A stretch of 64,000 nucleotides of DNA from Streptomyces cellostaticus (GTDB taxonomy: Bacteria; Actinomycetota; Actinomycetes; Streptomycetales; Streptomycetaceae). The stretch is taken from contig NZ_JALLIN010000035.1 of NCBI RefSeq assembly GCF_023630175.1, forward strand, positions 1 through 64,000, read 5' to 3'. Shown here piece by piece: positions 16,321-24,039 of the stretch. Numbering within the stretch: position 1 is the first letter of the stretch; every line of letters begins with the position of its first letter. The notes beneath the pieces are model-generated. The model was not told where the DNA came from and did no database searches. It saw only the letters and a program-made list of their open reading frames with translations. The translations under genes and the position numbers were made by a program.

Positions 16321-16773
16321 ATGTCCGAGCTTCCCACTCTCCCCGTGACCTTCCGGCCGGGGCGCACACGAGTGATCCTGCTCACCGCCGGGGTGGCGAT
16401 CTTCCTGGTCATCTCAGGTGTCGCCATGCTGCTGGACCTCGGTCCGGGGGAGCGGGCCAGCTTCTTCGTCACCGGCGCGCTCATCTTCTGGGCGCTCGCC
16501 CAGCTCGCCCGGGTCAGGGTGGTCGCCGACGACTCCGGCGTCACCGTGGTCAACATCGCGAGCAAACGGCGCCTGGCCTGGGCGGAAATCCTTCAGGTGA
16601 ACCTCCGTCCGGGCGATCCCTGGGTGTTCCTCAACCTCAGCGACGGCACCAGCCTGCCCGCGCTCGGCATCCAGCCGGGTCTCGCCAAGCAGCGTGCCAT
16701 CGCCGACGCGCGGGCACTCCGGGCGCTCGTCGAGGACCGCTCCGCGGCGCCGGCCGGCGAAGATCAGGGATGA
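16321..16773 (+). CDS. PH-domain-like membrane protein
   Basis: A 150-residue protein with two N-terminal transmembrane helices (residues about 17-35 and 45-62). A cytoplasmic bacterial PH-like domain follows (VRVVADDSGVTVVNIASKRRLAWAEILQVNLRPGDPWVFLNLSDGTSLPALGIQ). Function is unknown. Homologues sit beside hisG in Streptomyces. I chose the ATG at 16321 because GAGGGG lies 10-11 nt upstream. The in-frame GTG at 16309 is too close to it. Confidence 0.75.
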   Translation: MSELPTLPVTFRPGRTRVILLTAGVAIFLVISGVAMLLDLGPGERASFFVTGALIFWALAQLARVRVVADDSGVTVVNIASKRRLAWAEILQVNLRPGDPWVFLNLSDGTSLPALGIQPGLAKQRAIADARALRALVEDRSAAPAGEDQG

Positions 16774-16814
16774 ATCGGTGACGTCCGCCGTGCCACACCG
16801 GGCCGTGTCTTGAC

Positions 16815-16979
16815 TAATCTGTGAGGTGGAGGCGTTTCGTCGCGCCTCCGCCCCTGTGGCGCCGCGCCCGGTGCGCAGGGGTTCCTGCTACCCGAGGAGT
16901 GAACCCCTCCGGCGATGGACGGATCGTCCTGTAGTACCTGCGCCGCCCCCTCCCCCCACCACATGGAGGCGGCGGCATC
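16815..16979 (+). ncRNA. Structured 5' leader of the CNNM/CorC pair (riboswitch candidate)
   Basis: A TAATCT -10-like hexamer at 16815-16820 is followed by about 150 nt of leader before the first CNNM gene. It can fold into a GGAGGCG/CGCCTCC hairpin (16828-16834 with 16843-16849), an 8-bp AGGGGTTC/GAACCCCT hairpin (16877-16884 with 16901-16908) and a GGACG/CGTCC hairpin (16918-16930). GCGCAGG (16873-16879) can alternatively pair with CCTGCGC (16937-16943). It could sense a metal or nucleotide. I could not match a named Rfam class. Confidence 0.4.
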
Positions 16980-18314
16980 ATGACCACCCCCTTGCTGCTC
17001 CTCGCGGCGGCCTTCCTGCTGATCCTGGCCAACGGCTTCTTCGTGGCGGCCGAGTTCGGCCTGGTGACGGTCGAGCGCCCGGACGCCGAGCGGGCCGCCG
17101 CCGACGGCGACAAGCGCGCCGGCACGGTCGTCGAGTCACTGAAGGAGCTCTCCTTCCAGCTCTCCGGCACCCAGCTCGGCATCACCATCACCTCCCTGGT
17201 CGTCGGCATGCTCGCCGAACCGGCCCTGGCCGCGCTGCTGCGCGGCCCGTTCACCGCGGTCGGCGTCCCCCGGGGCGCCGTCTCCGGTGTGGCCGTGGTC
17301 ACCGGCATGCTGCTGGCCTCCGCGATCCAGATGGTGATCGGCGAACTCGTGCCCAAGAACTGGGCGGTGTCGCGGCCCCTGCAGGTCGCGCGCTTCGTCG
17401 CGGGCCCCCAGCACCTCTTCTCCCGGCTGTTCCGCCCGGTGATCTCCGCGCTGAACACGGTCGCCAACCGGCTGGTGCGCGCCCTCGGCGTCGAGCCCGC
17501 CGACGAACTGGCATCCGCCCGCACCCCGGGCGAACTGGTCTCCCTGGCCCGGCACTCGGCACAGGCCGGCGCCCTGGAACAGGACACGGCCGACCTGTTC
17601 GTACGCACCCTGTCCCTGGGCGAGCTGACCGCGCAGCACGTCATGACCCCCCGGGTCAAGGTCAGTGCCCTGCAGGACTCGGCCACCGCCGAGGACGTGG
17701 TCAACCTGACCCGGGCCACCGGGCTGTCCCGCTTCCCCGTCTACCGGGAGAAGATCGACGACGTGGTCGGCATGGCCCACCTCAAGGACGCGCTGGCGGT
17801 CCCCGTGAACGACCGGCTGCGGACCCCGGTCGGCCGTATCGCGCGCAGGGCGCTGCTCGTGCCCGAGACGCTGCCCGTCCAGCCCCTCCTCGCCCGGCTG
17901 CGCAGCGAGCAGCCGATCGCGGTCGTCGTGGACGAGTACGGCGGGACGGCCGGTGTGGTCACCCTGGAGGACATCGTCGAGGAGCTCGTCGGCGAGGTCC
18001 GCGACGAGCACGACGCCAAGGACGCGCCGGAGCTGGCACCCGCCCCGGCGGAGGACGGCCGGCCCGCCTGGGACGTGGACGGCGGCTGCCGTGTCGACGT
18101 CCTGAAGCGCATCGGACTGGACGTGCCCGAGGGGCCGTACGAGACCGTCGCCGGACTCGTCGCCGACCTGCTCGGCCGCATCCCGGCCCCCGGTGACCGC
18201 GCCGAACTCCCCGGCTGGCGGCTGTCCGTGCGCCGGGTGGGCCACTACCGGGCCGAACGGGTCCGCCTGGTCCGCACGGCCCCGGCCGTGAACGTCATGG
18301 AGGCCGTCCGATGA
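16980..18314 (+). CDS. CNNM/CorC (HlyC) family membrane protein with CBS domains, 1
   Basis: A 444-residue protein. An N-terminal DUF21/CNNM transmembrane domain (residues about 1-190, LLLAAAFLLILANGFFVAAEFGLVTV, then VIGELVPKNWAVSRPL) is followed by a CBS pair (about 215-345, ending VVVDEYGGTAGVVTLEDIVEELVGEV) and a C-terminal CorC/HlyC domain (about 360-440). Members act in Mg2+ or Co2+ transport, usually export. The older name hemolysin is misleading. The ATG lies after a long structured leader, and the gene overlaps the next CNNM gene by 4 nt. Confidence 0.88.
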   Translation: MTTPLLLLAAAFLLILANGFFVAAEFGLVTVERPDAERAAADGDKRAGTVVESLKELSFQLSGTQLGITITSLVVGMLAEPALAALLRGPFTAVGVPRGAVSGVAVVTGMLLASAIQMVIGELVPKNWAVSRPLQVARFVAGPQHLFSRLFRPVISALNTVANRLVRALGVEPADELASARTPGELVSLARHSAQAGALEQDTADLFVRTLSLGELTAQHVMTPRVKVSALQDSATAEDVVNLTRATGLSRFPVYREKIDDVVGMAHLKDALAVPVNDRLRTPVGRIARRALLVPETLPVQPLLARLRSEQPIAVVVDEYGGTAGVVTLEDIVEELVGEVRDEHDAKDAPELAPAPAEDGRPAWDVDGGCRVDVLKRIGLDVPEGPYETVAGLVADLLGRIPAPGDRAELPGWRLSVRRVGHYRAERVRLVRTAPAVNVMEAVR

Positions 18315-19396
18315 GCGTCCTCCAACTGGTCTTCGCCGGGCTGCTCGTGCTCGCCAACGGCTTCTTCGTCGGTGCCGAGTTCGCGCTCGTCTCCGTCCGC
18401 CGCAGCCAGATCGAACCGCTGGGCACGGCCCGGGCCCGCCAGGTGCTGTACGGCCTGGAGCGGTTGCCGCAGATGATGGCAGCCGCCCAGTTCGGCATCA
18501 CCGTCTGCTCGCTGACCCTCGGCGCGGTCGCCGAGCCCACCGTCGCGCACCTGCTGGAGCCGGTCTTCGAGTGGATCCACCTGCCGGACGGCGTGATCCA
18601 CCCGCTCGGCTACGTCATCGCCCTCGCGGCGGTGGTCTTCTTCCACCTCGTCATCGGCGAGATGGTGCCGAAGAACCTCGCGATGGCGGCCCCCGAGAAG
18701 GCCGCGCTGTGGCTCAGCCCGGGACTGGTCGCCTTCGCCCGGCTGTGCCGGCCCATCACGGTGGCCCTCGGCGCCTGCGCCCAGGGCGTTCTGCGGCTCT
18801 TCCGGGTCGAGCCCAAGGACGAGGTCGAGGCCGTCGTCACCAGCGAGCAGCTCAACCGCCTGCTGGAGGACTCCGGCCAGGCGGGCCTGCTGGACCCCGA
18901 GGAGCAGGAGCGTCTGGAGGACGCGCTGGAGCTGGGCTCCCGCCCGGTGACGGACGTCCTGCTGCGGCGCGAGTCCCTGATCACCGTGCCGCCGTCGGTC
19001 ACCCCGGGCGAGATCGTCCAGCTCACGGCCCGCACGGGCTACTCCCGCTTCCCGGTCGCGGCGGCGGACAAGGGCCCCTTCATGGGGTACGTCCACGTGA
19101 AGGACGTCCTGGACCTGGAGGACTCCGACCGGGCCGTCCCGCAGCACGTGTGGCGCCCCATGACCACGCTCCGCTCGGAACTCCCGCTCGACGACGCCCT
19201 GACGGTCATGCGCCGGGCCGCCACCCACCTGGCCCAGGTCGCGGACGCCTCGGGCCGGATCCTGGGTCTGGTGGCCCTGGAGGACGTCCTGGAACTGCTG
19301 GTCGGCGAGGTCCGCGACCCGGCCCACCGCAGACTCCCGGACGTCAAGCTCGCCGAGCCGCGAGCCACCGGGAACCCGGAACAGGCCTTGGCCTGA
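18311..19396 (+). CDS. CNNM/CorC family membrane protein with CBS domains, 2
   Basis: A 361-residue paralogue of the preceding gene: CNNM domain (LQLVFAGLLVLANGFFVGAEFALVSVRRSQIEPLG, VIGEMVPKNLAMAAPEKAAL) and a CBS pair (RPVTDVLLRRESL to LALEDVLELLVGEVRD). It lacks the C-terminal CorC/HlyC domain of its neighbour and stops about 80 residues earlier. Overlapping start and stop (ATGA) and the same order in other Streptomyces suggest the two form a hetero-oligomeric transporter. That is inference. Confidence 0.87.
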   Translation: MSVLQLVFAGLLVLANGFFVGAEFALVSVRRSQIEPLGTARARQVLYGLERLPQMMAAAQFGITVCSLTLGAVAEPTVAHLLEPVFEWIHLPDGVIHPLGYVIALAAVVFFHLVIGEMVPKNLAMAAPEKAALWLSPGLVAFARLCRPITVALGACAQGVLRLFRVEPKDEVEAVVTSEQLNRLLEDSGQAGLLDPEEQERLEDALELGSRPVTDVLLRRESLITVPPSVTPGEIVQLTARTGYSRFPVAAADKGPFMGYVHVKDVLDLEDSDRAVPQHVWRPMTTLRSELPLDDALTVMRRAATHLAQVADASGRILGLVALEDVLELLVGEVRDPAHRRLPDVKLAEPRATGNPEQALA

Positions 19397-19405
19397 CCGC
19401 GTCGG

Positions 19406-19434
19406 CGCCCACCCGCCCACCCGGCGGGTGGGCG
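19406..19434 (+). terminator. Hairpin after the CNNM pair
   Basis: A perfect 11-bp stem (19406-19416 with 19424-19434) with a 7-nt loop begins 9 nt after the second CNNM stop codon. The following 250 nt up to the repeat element hold no credible gene. Confidence 0.75.
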
Positions 19435-19688
19435 CGGACGCCTTCGGCCCCTGCGTCGCGGAAGAAGCCCGGCCGGGCCGACAGCGCCCCCGCGCCCCCG
19501 GCCGACACCGTTCACCGGCGCCCGGTGCCGTCTGAGCCGGTTCGCCCCGGCGCGGGGGCCCGGCGGGCACTCTCGCCGCACCGGCCCGCGAGCCCGAGTA
19601 CATCCGCTGCGAGGGCTTCCGGCCGGCACGCCGGGACCACACCCACCGGACGCCGCTCCTCGACGGGCAGACCTTGGCCGGCGCGGCG

Positions 19689-19856
19689 CTAGTGCTGTGA
19701 CCGGAAGGGTCTGCCGGAAGGCTCGCGGCGTCCGGTGCGGTGCATCGCAAGGCGGAGCGTCGTCCGCGTACCGGACGTACTCGGGTGATGCGACGACGCG
19801 GCGAGGTGCCGTGCCGGACGCCGCGAGCCGGTGAACCTTTCCGGTCACAGCACTAG
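19689..19856. repeat. 168-bp inverted-repeat element, copy 2 (MITE-like)
   Basis: The termini are CTAGTGCTGTGACCGG and CCGGTCACAGCACTAG. The element lies in the opposite orientation to copy 1 (1177-1344). The two agree at all but a handful of positions along 168 bp and show no indel. The right-hand CTAG supplies the TAG stop of the AAA ATPase gene. No ORF is encoded. Confidence 0.8.
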
Positions 19857-21715
19857 AGAGCCGACGGATCCTGCGGCCCCCGCCCCGACAGCACCTCCCC
19901 GTACGCCTGCATCAGATCGGGCAGCCGCAACGTCGCGAGGTCCCCCCGGGACAGTGCCCCGGGATACCCCGACAACCGCAGATCCCGGTAGGCACAGCTC
20001 TTCTCGTACAGCGTCCGCAGGAACCGGCCGTTCCCCAGCTCGTCGATCCATCCCTGGTCGACCACGTGCCCCGCGATGGACCGCAGTTCCTCCAGCGCCT
20101 CCTCGTCCCACTGGTCCCCGTTGTCCGCCGCGAGCACCTTGCCGATCTCGGTGAGCTCCAGCGGCCGGTAGGAGGGGAAGTCGACGCGTGTGGTGAACCG
20201 GGAGGAGAGCCCCGGGTTCGCGGTGAGGAGCCGGTCCATGCCCTCCGGATGGCCGGCCAGGATCACCACCAGGTGGTCCCGGTTGTCCTCGGCCCGCTTC
20301 AGCAGCACCTGAAGCGCCTCGTCCCCGTACGCGTCCCCCTTGCCGTACCCCGAGTTGGACAGCGAGTGCGCCTCGTCCACGAACAGCACCCCGCCGATCG
20401 CGGAGTCGATCAGCTCGTTGGCCTTCACGGCCGTCTGCCCCAGGTACTCCCCGACCAGGTCGGCCCGCTGCGCCTCCACCAGATGGTCGCCACCGAGCAG
20501 CCCCAGCGCGTAGAACACGCGCCCCAGGATCCGCGCGACCGTGGTCTTGCCCGTCCCCGGGGGACCGGAGAACACGAAGTGCCGCTTGGGCGGTTGCACC
20601 GGCAGCCCCTGCCCGGCGCGCAGCCGTGCCATGTTGAGCTGCGCGGACAGCGCCTTGACCTGGCGCTTGACCGGCTCGAGCCCCACCATCCGCTCCAGCT
20701 CGGCGAGCGCCTCCTCGAGCAGCGCGGGATCGGTCGGCCCGGCCGGCAGGACGGACGAGGGCACCCCGCTCCTGACCCGCACCACCCGGTCGGAGACCGA
20801 CGGCAGCGGCCCCGTGGGCAGGTCCGGTTCCGTGAGCCGCAGATCGCGGCCCTCCGTGCCGAAGAGCGGATCGAGCGTGTCCGGCCCGTCCATGGCGTCC
20901 GCCCCGGCACCGGTCAGGGTGAGAGCCGCGAAGTCGGCGGGGTCGTCGTACCCGTCGCCCTCGGCGATCGCGGCCAGCCGGGCGGAGGTGTCCATGAAGG
21001 CCGGATCGATCCGGTGCACCGCCCGGTACAGGGGGAGCGCGGCGGCGCTGCGCCCGGTGCCCTCGTGCGCCCGCGCCAGCCAGTACCGCAGCTCCTTGCG
21101 CTGCGGCTGCTCGCTGCGGCAGCGCATCAGGGCCGCCGCGAGCAGCGGCTCGGCCTGGCCGAACATCTCCAGGCGGACCCGGGCCATGCCGCCGAAGAGA
21201 CCCGCCTCGATGCCGAGCAGGGGGTCGTCCACCAGCGGGTCGGTGTGCCGCACGAGCTGGTCCCAGTCCTTGACCAGGTAGGCGCGGCAGGCGTGCAGGA
21301 AGCGGACCTGGGGGTCGGTGTCCACCGGGGGGAGCCCGGCGAGAGCCCGGTCCAGCTCGGGCACGTGCCGGCCGTCCAGCCAGTGCGAGGCGTGCGCCAG
21401 CAGCAGATCACGCGGGCTCTCCAGCACCGGCTGCACCCACCATCCCAGCCAGTACCAGGAGTTGAGGGTGCGGCGGTGCCGGGCGCGCTGCTCCCCGAAG
21501 CGCTCCCGGTGCCGGAACATCCTCAGCAGCGCGGTGGTCGTGTCCACCCGCAGCGCGTGCAGTCCGAGCCAGGCGTCCGCCATCCCCGGGTCCATCCGGA
21601 CCGCGACGCGGAACTCCTCCTCCGCCTGGGGATAGGCGCCCATCGTGTAGGCGTCCACACCTCGCAGCCAGGCGAGGTCGGCCGGGGCCTCGGGGCCCTG
21701 CATGCCGAAGTCCAT
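19853..21715 (-). CDS. CbxX/EccA-type AAA+ ATPase with N-terminal TPR-like domain
   Basis: A 620-residue protein. Residues about 1-280 are helical and TPR-like (DAYTMGAYPQAEEEFRVAVRMDPGMADAWLGLHALRVD). Residues about 320-600 are a CbxX/CfqX-type AAA+ module with Walker A GPPGTGKTT (Lys about 390), Walker B VLFVDEAHSL and sensor FTTRVDFPSY. The layout is that of EccA, the cytoplasmic ATPase of type VII (ESX) secretion, but no esx or ecc genes are in the window. The ATG at 21715 has GGGGGAC upstream. A GTG at 21727 is the alternative. The stop codon comes from the repeat element. Confidence 0.85.
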   Translation of the reverse strand: MDFGMQGPEAPADLAWLRGVDAYTMGAYPQAEEEFRVAVRMDPGMADAWLGLHALRVDTTTALLRMFRHRERFGEQRARHRRTLNSWYWLGWWVQPVLESPRDLLLAHASHWLDGRHVPELDRALAGLPPVDTDPQVRFLHACRAYLVKDWDQLVRHTDPLVDDPLLGIEAGLFGGMARVRLEMFGQAEPLLAAALMRCRSEQPQRKELRYWLARAHEGTGRSAAALPLYRAVHRIDPAFMDTSARLAAIAEGDGYDDPADFAALTLTGAGADAMDGPDTLDPLFGTEGRDLRLTEPDLPTGPLPSVSDRVVRVRSGVPSSVLPAGPTDPALLEEALAELERMVGLEPVKRQVKALSAQLNMARLRAGQGLPVQPPKRHFVFSGPPGTGKTTVARILGRVFYALGLLGGDHLVEAQRADLVGEYLGQTAVKANELIDSAIGGVLFVDEAHSLSNSGYGKGDAYGDEALQVLLKRAEDNRDHLVVILAGHPEGMDRLLTANPGLSSRFTTRVDFPSYRPLELTEIGKVLAADNGDQWDEEALEELRSIAGHVVDQGWIDELGNGRFLRTLYEKSCAYRDLRLSGYPGALSRGDLATLRLPDLMQAYGEVLSGRGPQDPSAL

Positions 21716-22146
21716 CCCGTCCCCCACAGACCGTGCCCCCGTTGGTTCACCGCCGGGCAGTCGCCCGACGGCCGCCGCGCACGAACCGCTGTGCCGCGGA
21801 CCGGAGTTGCAGGTGCGCGAGGCAGTCGCCCGAAGGTCGCACCGATGGCATCGTACCCGTGCGGCGACCGCCTGCCGAAGGGTGCCGCACGGCCCGTTCG
21901 GTGAGGTGGAAGCAGACGGGGCGCACAGGAAGGGGTGACCCAGGGTGAGCGTTTCGGTGCGCGAGTGAGCCGGGAGAGTGCTCCGCGGGCAGAACGAAGC
22001 CCCCGGTCACGGGGGAACAACCGGGGGCTTCGCGTCGTCGGGCGGCTCCCGAGGGCCGCACATTCAGAACGTAAGACCTGCACGGCTCCCCGGTCAAGCA
22101 ATCGTGGAGCAGTCAAGGAAGTTCCGCCGCAGGGGTCTTGGTGCGC
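21716..22146. other. Gene-free region with terminator
   Basis: This 431-nt gap lies between the AAA ATPase start and the kinase stop. Apart from the hairpin at 21995-22032 I see no gene, tRNA or repeat. The part next to 21715 must carry the ATPase promoter, but no clear -35/-10 pair stands out. Confidence 0.5.
21995..22032 (-). terminator. Hairpin downstream of the uridine-kinase-like gene
   Basis: A perfect 13-bp stem (21995-22007 with 22020-22032) with a 12-nt loop lies about 115 nt beyond the stop of the minus-strand kinase gene. It could equally act on the opposite strand. Confidence 0.65.
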
Positions 22147-22836
22147 TCACCGCACCGCGGACACATCGTCACCGTGAGTGACATCCTGGCCCGGTCCTGA
22201 GATGCCCGCCGGTCCCGTCAGCACCTCGTATCCCTCCGGTGTCTGCCGCACCAGGAGATCCGCGTGGGGGCGCGAGGGGTCGGCGGCGAAGTGCGCGCGC
22301 TCCGCCTCGACCCACCCGGACCAGAACGCGCGCTGCTCGTCCCCGTCCCGCAGTCTGCCGCGCGCCCAGGACTCCTCCCGCGGCAGTTCCATCCACAGCA
22401 GCCGCGCCAGACGCGGCCGCAGTGCCCGGCGTCCGGCGCCGACTCCCTCGATGACGACCACGGGCGCGGGCGGCAGCGGCCGCGGCGGGCCGAACGCCCG
22501 GGCGTGCCAGTCGTAGGGGGTGTACCGGGCGCTCTCGCCCCGGGCCAGCGGGCCGATCACCTGCGACTCCAGCCGCTCGGTCCAGTCGAAGAGCCGCTCG
22601 TGGCTGGCGATGTCGTCCAGGTGCAGCACCGGCGCCCCGCCCAGCGCGGCGGCCAGCCGCCCGGCGAAGGTGGTCTTCCCGGAGCCCGCGTGCCCGTCGA
22701 CGGCGATCAGCCGGACCGGCCCCAGTGAGGGGGGCAGCCCACGCAGTCGGACGGCGAGATCGTGAATGGCGATTCCCGAGGTGTGATGCGGTGTGGGGGT
22801 GTTTTCCGGAATCAGTGTAGTTGCGGCGGCCGGCAC
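22147..22836 (-). CDS. Uridine kinase-like P-loop protein
   Basis: A 229-residue P-loop kinase with Walker A GHAGSGKTTFAGRLAAAL (about residues 48-65), followed by VLHLDDIASHERLFDWTERL, the substrate region typical of uridine kinase and phosphoribulokinase-like proteins, and VVVIEGVGAGRRALRPRL as the Walker B-like strand. It would phosphorylate a nucleoside or similar alcohol. The start is a GTG at 22836, and internal starts cannot be excluded. It is divergent from the gene at 23043. Confidence 0.78.
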   Translation of the reverse strand: MPAAATTLIPENTPTPHHTSGIAIHDLAVRLRGLPPSLGPVRLIAVDGHAGSGKTTFAGRLAAALGGAPVLHLDDIASHERLFDWTERLESQVIGPLARGESARYTPYDWHARAFGPPRPLPPAPVVVIEGVGAGRRALRPRLARLLWMELPREESWARGRLRDGDEQRAFWSGWVEAERAHFAADPSRPHADLLVRQTPEGYEVLTGPAGISGPGQDVTHGDDVSAVR

Positions 22837-23042
22837 GGGTGCCGTTGGGGCGCGCCCGGATCCCGGAGCGGCGAGAAAACGTCGCTTCTTGAACCACTGG
22901 CTGAGCGCCGGTCAATCCAAGGGATTATGTATCCAAATTCGTTGACCGATATGCGAAATTCTGCGTGCCAGGCGCACCGACCGCTGAGTAAGGTGCCTCC
23001 TGCGTGAGTGCGGCGCATCACAACGGGGACGGACAGGAGAAC

Positions 23043-23999
23043 ATGGCCGCGGAGTTATTCGAAGGGCAGTATGTGTGGCATCCGGCGGCCGACGACCGCG
23101 TCCTGGCGCGCGTATGCGTCGATGTGCGCGCCGGCCGATATCGAAGCGCCGGCGAGGCCCTCGCCGAGACGCGTTCCGACTTCGCCCTGCGCGCCCACCG
23201 CTCGCTCGTGCTGGCCTCCGAGGCGGCCGGCACCGACCTCGTGGAACGCTGGCTGGCCGAGGAACCCACACCCGAGGCGGCACTGCTGTGGGCCCGGGTG
23301 GCCGTGCAGCGGGCGATGCGCGCCGCGGACTCGCGCGACGAACGGGCCGAGGCGCTGGAGCGGATAGCGCTCACCGCCTGCGACCGGGCCGCCGCGCTGA
23401 CCCCCGGTGACCCCACTCCCTGGGTCGCCAAGCTCACCATGGCCCGGCTGCACCGGCTGCGCGATCCGGCCCCGCAGGGTCTGCTCACCGCACCGCCCGG
23501 CCCATGGCGGTTGTTCGCGCACGTCCTGTCCCTGGACCCGTGGCACCGCGAGGGCCACCACCGCTTCCTGTCCTGCTTCTTCACCCGCTACGGCGGCTCG
23601 GTCAACGCTGCCTGGGACGTGGCCGCCTTCCTCAGCCAGCGCGCGCCCGCGGACTCCCCCCTGCGGCTGCTGCCGCTGGTCGCCCTGGTCGAGAGCTACA
23701 ACCCGACCCAGTTGCTCGCCGACCGGGTCTGGGAGCAGCCCCAGTGGCGCTCCACCGCGCTCGCGGTCTACCACAACTGGCTGCCCTCCGTGGCCGGCTA
23801 TCGCTTCACCCCGGTGCTCGACCTGGCCTACCTCGCGCACGCGCTGGTCATGGCCCAGTGCGGGTTCGAGGCCCGGGCGGTGTTCACGGCGATGGGCCCG
23901 TACGCCTCGCGCATGCCCTGGAGCGCCTTCGGCGAGCCCGCCGAACAGCTCTCCCGGGCCCGGCGCGGCTGCGGTCTGCCCGTCCCGGGACCCGCCTGA
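23043..23999 (+). CDS. Conserved hypothetical protein (helical, TPR-like)
   Basis: A 318-residue soluble, mostly helical protein rich in Ala, Arg and Trp. Motifs such as AGRYRSAGEALAETR, FALRAHRSLVLASEAAGTD and DPWHREGHHRFLSCFFTRYGG suggest repeated helical hairpins without a known enzyme signature. It has no signal peptide and no transmembrane segment. I chose the ATG at 23043 because AGGAG sits 5 nt upstream. The GTG at 23004 would lengthen it by 13 residues. It is followed by an amino-acid permease 40 nt later and may share its transcript. Function not recognised. Confidence 0.75.
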   Translation: MAAELFEGQYVWHPAADDRVLARVCVDVRAGRYRSAGEALAETRSDFALRAHRSLVLASEAAGTDLVERWLAEEPTPEAALLWARVAVQRAMRAADSRDERAEALERIALTACDRAAALTPGDPTPWVAKLTMARLHRLRDPAPQGLLTAPPGPWRLFAHVLSLDPWHREGHHRFLSCFFTRYGGSVNAAWDVAAFLSQRAPADSPLRLLPLVALVESYNPTQLLADRVWEQPQWRSTALAVYHNWLPSVAGYRFTPVLDLAYLAHALVMAQCGFEARAVFTAMGPYASRMPWSAFGEPAEQLSRARRGCGLPVPGPA

Positions 24000-24039
24000 C
24001 CCGCACCTGCTCCACCCCCCACCAAAGAAAGGTCGATCT

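Noticed and set aside
16815..16979. M-box (Mg2+) riboswitch
   Set aside because: The gene context fits, but conserved M-box core segments could not be located. I kept it only as an unclassified structured leader.
21930..22140. Possible tRNA or small RNA in the gap before the kinase gene
   Set aside because: The strong hairpin has no cloverleaf or T-loop sequence. It is better explained as a terminator.
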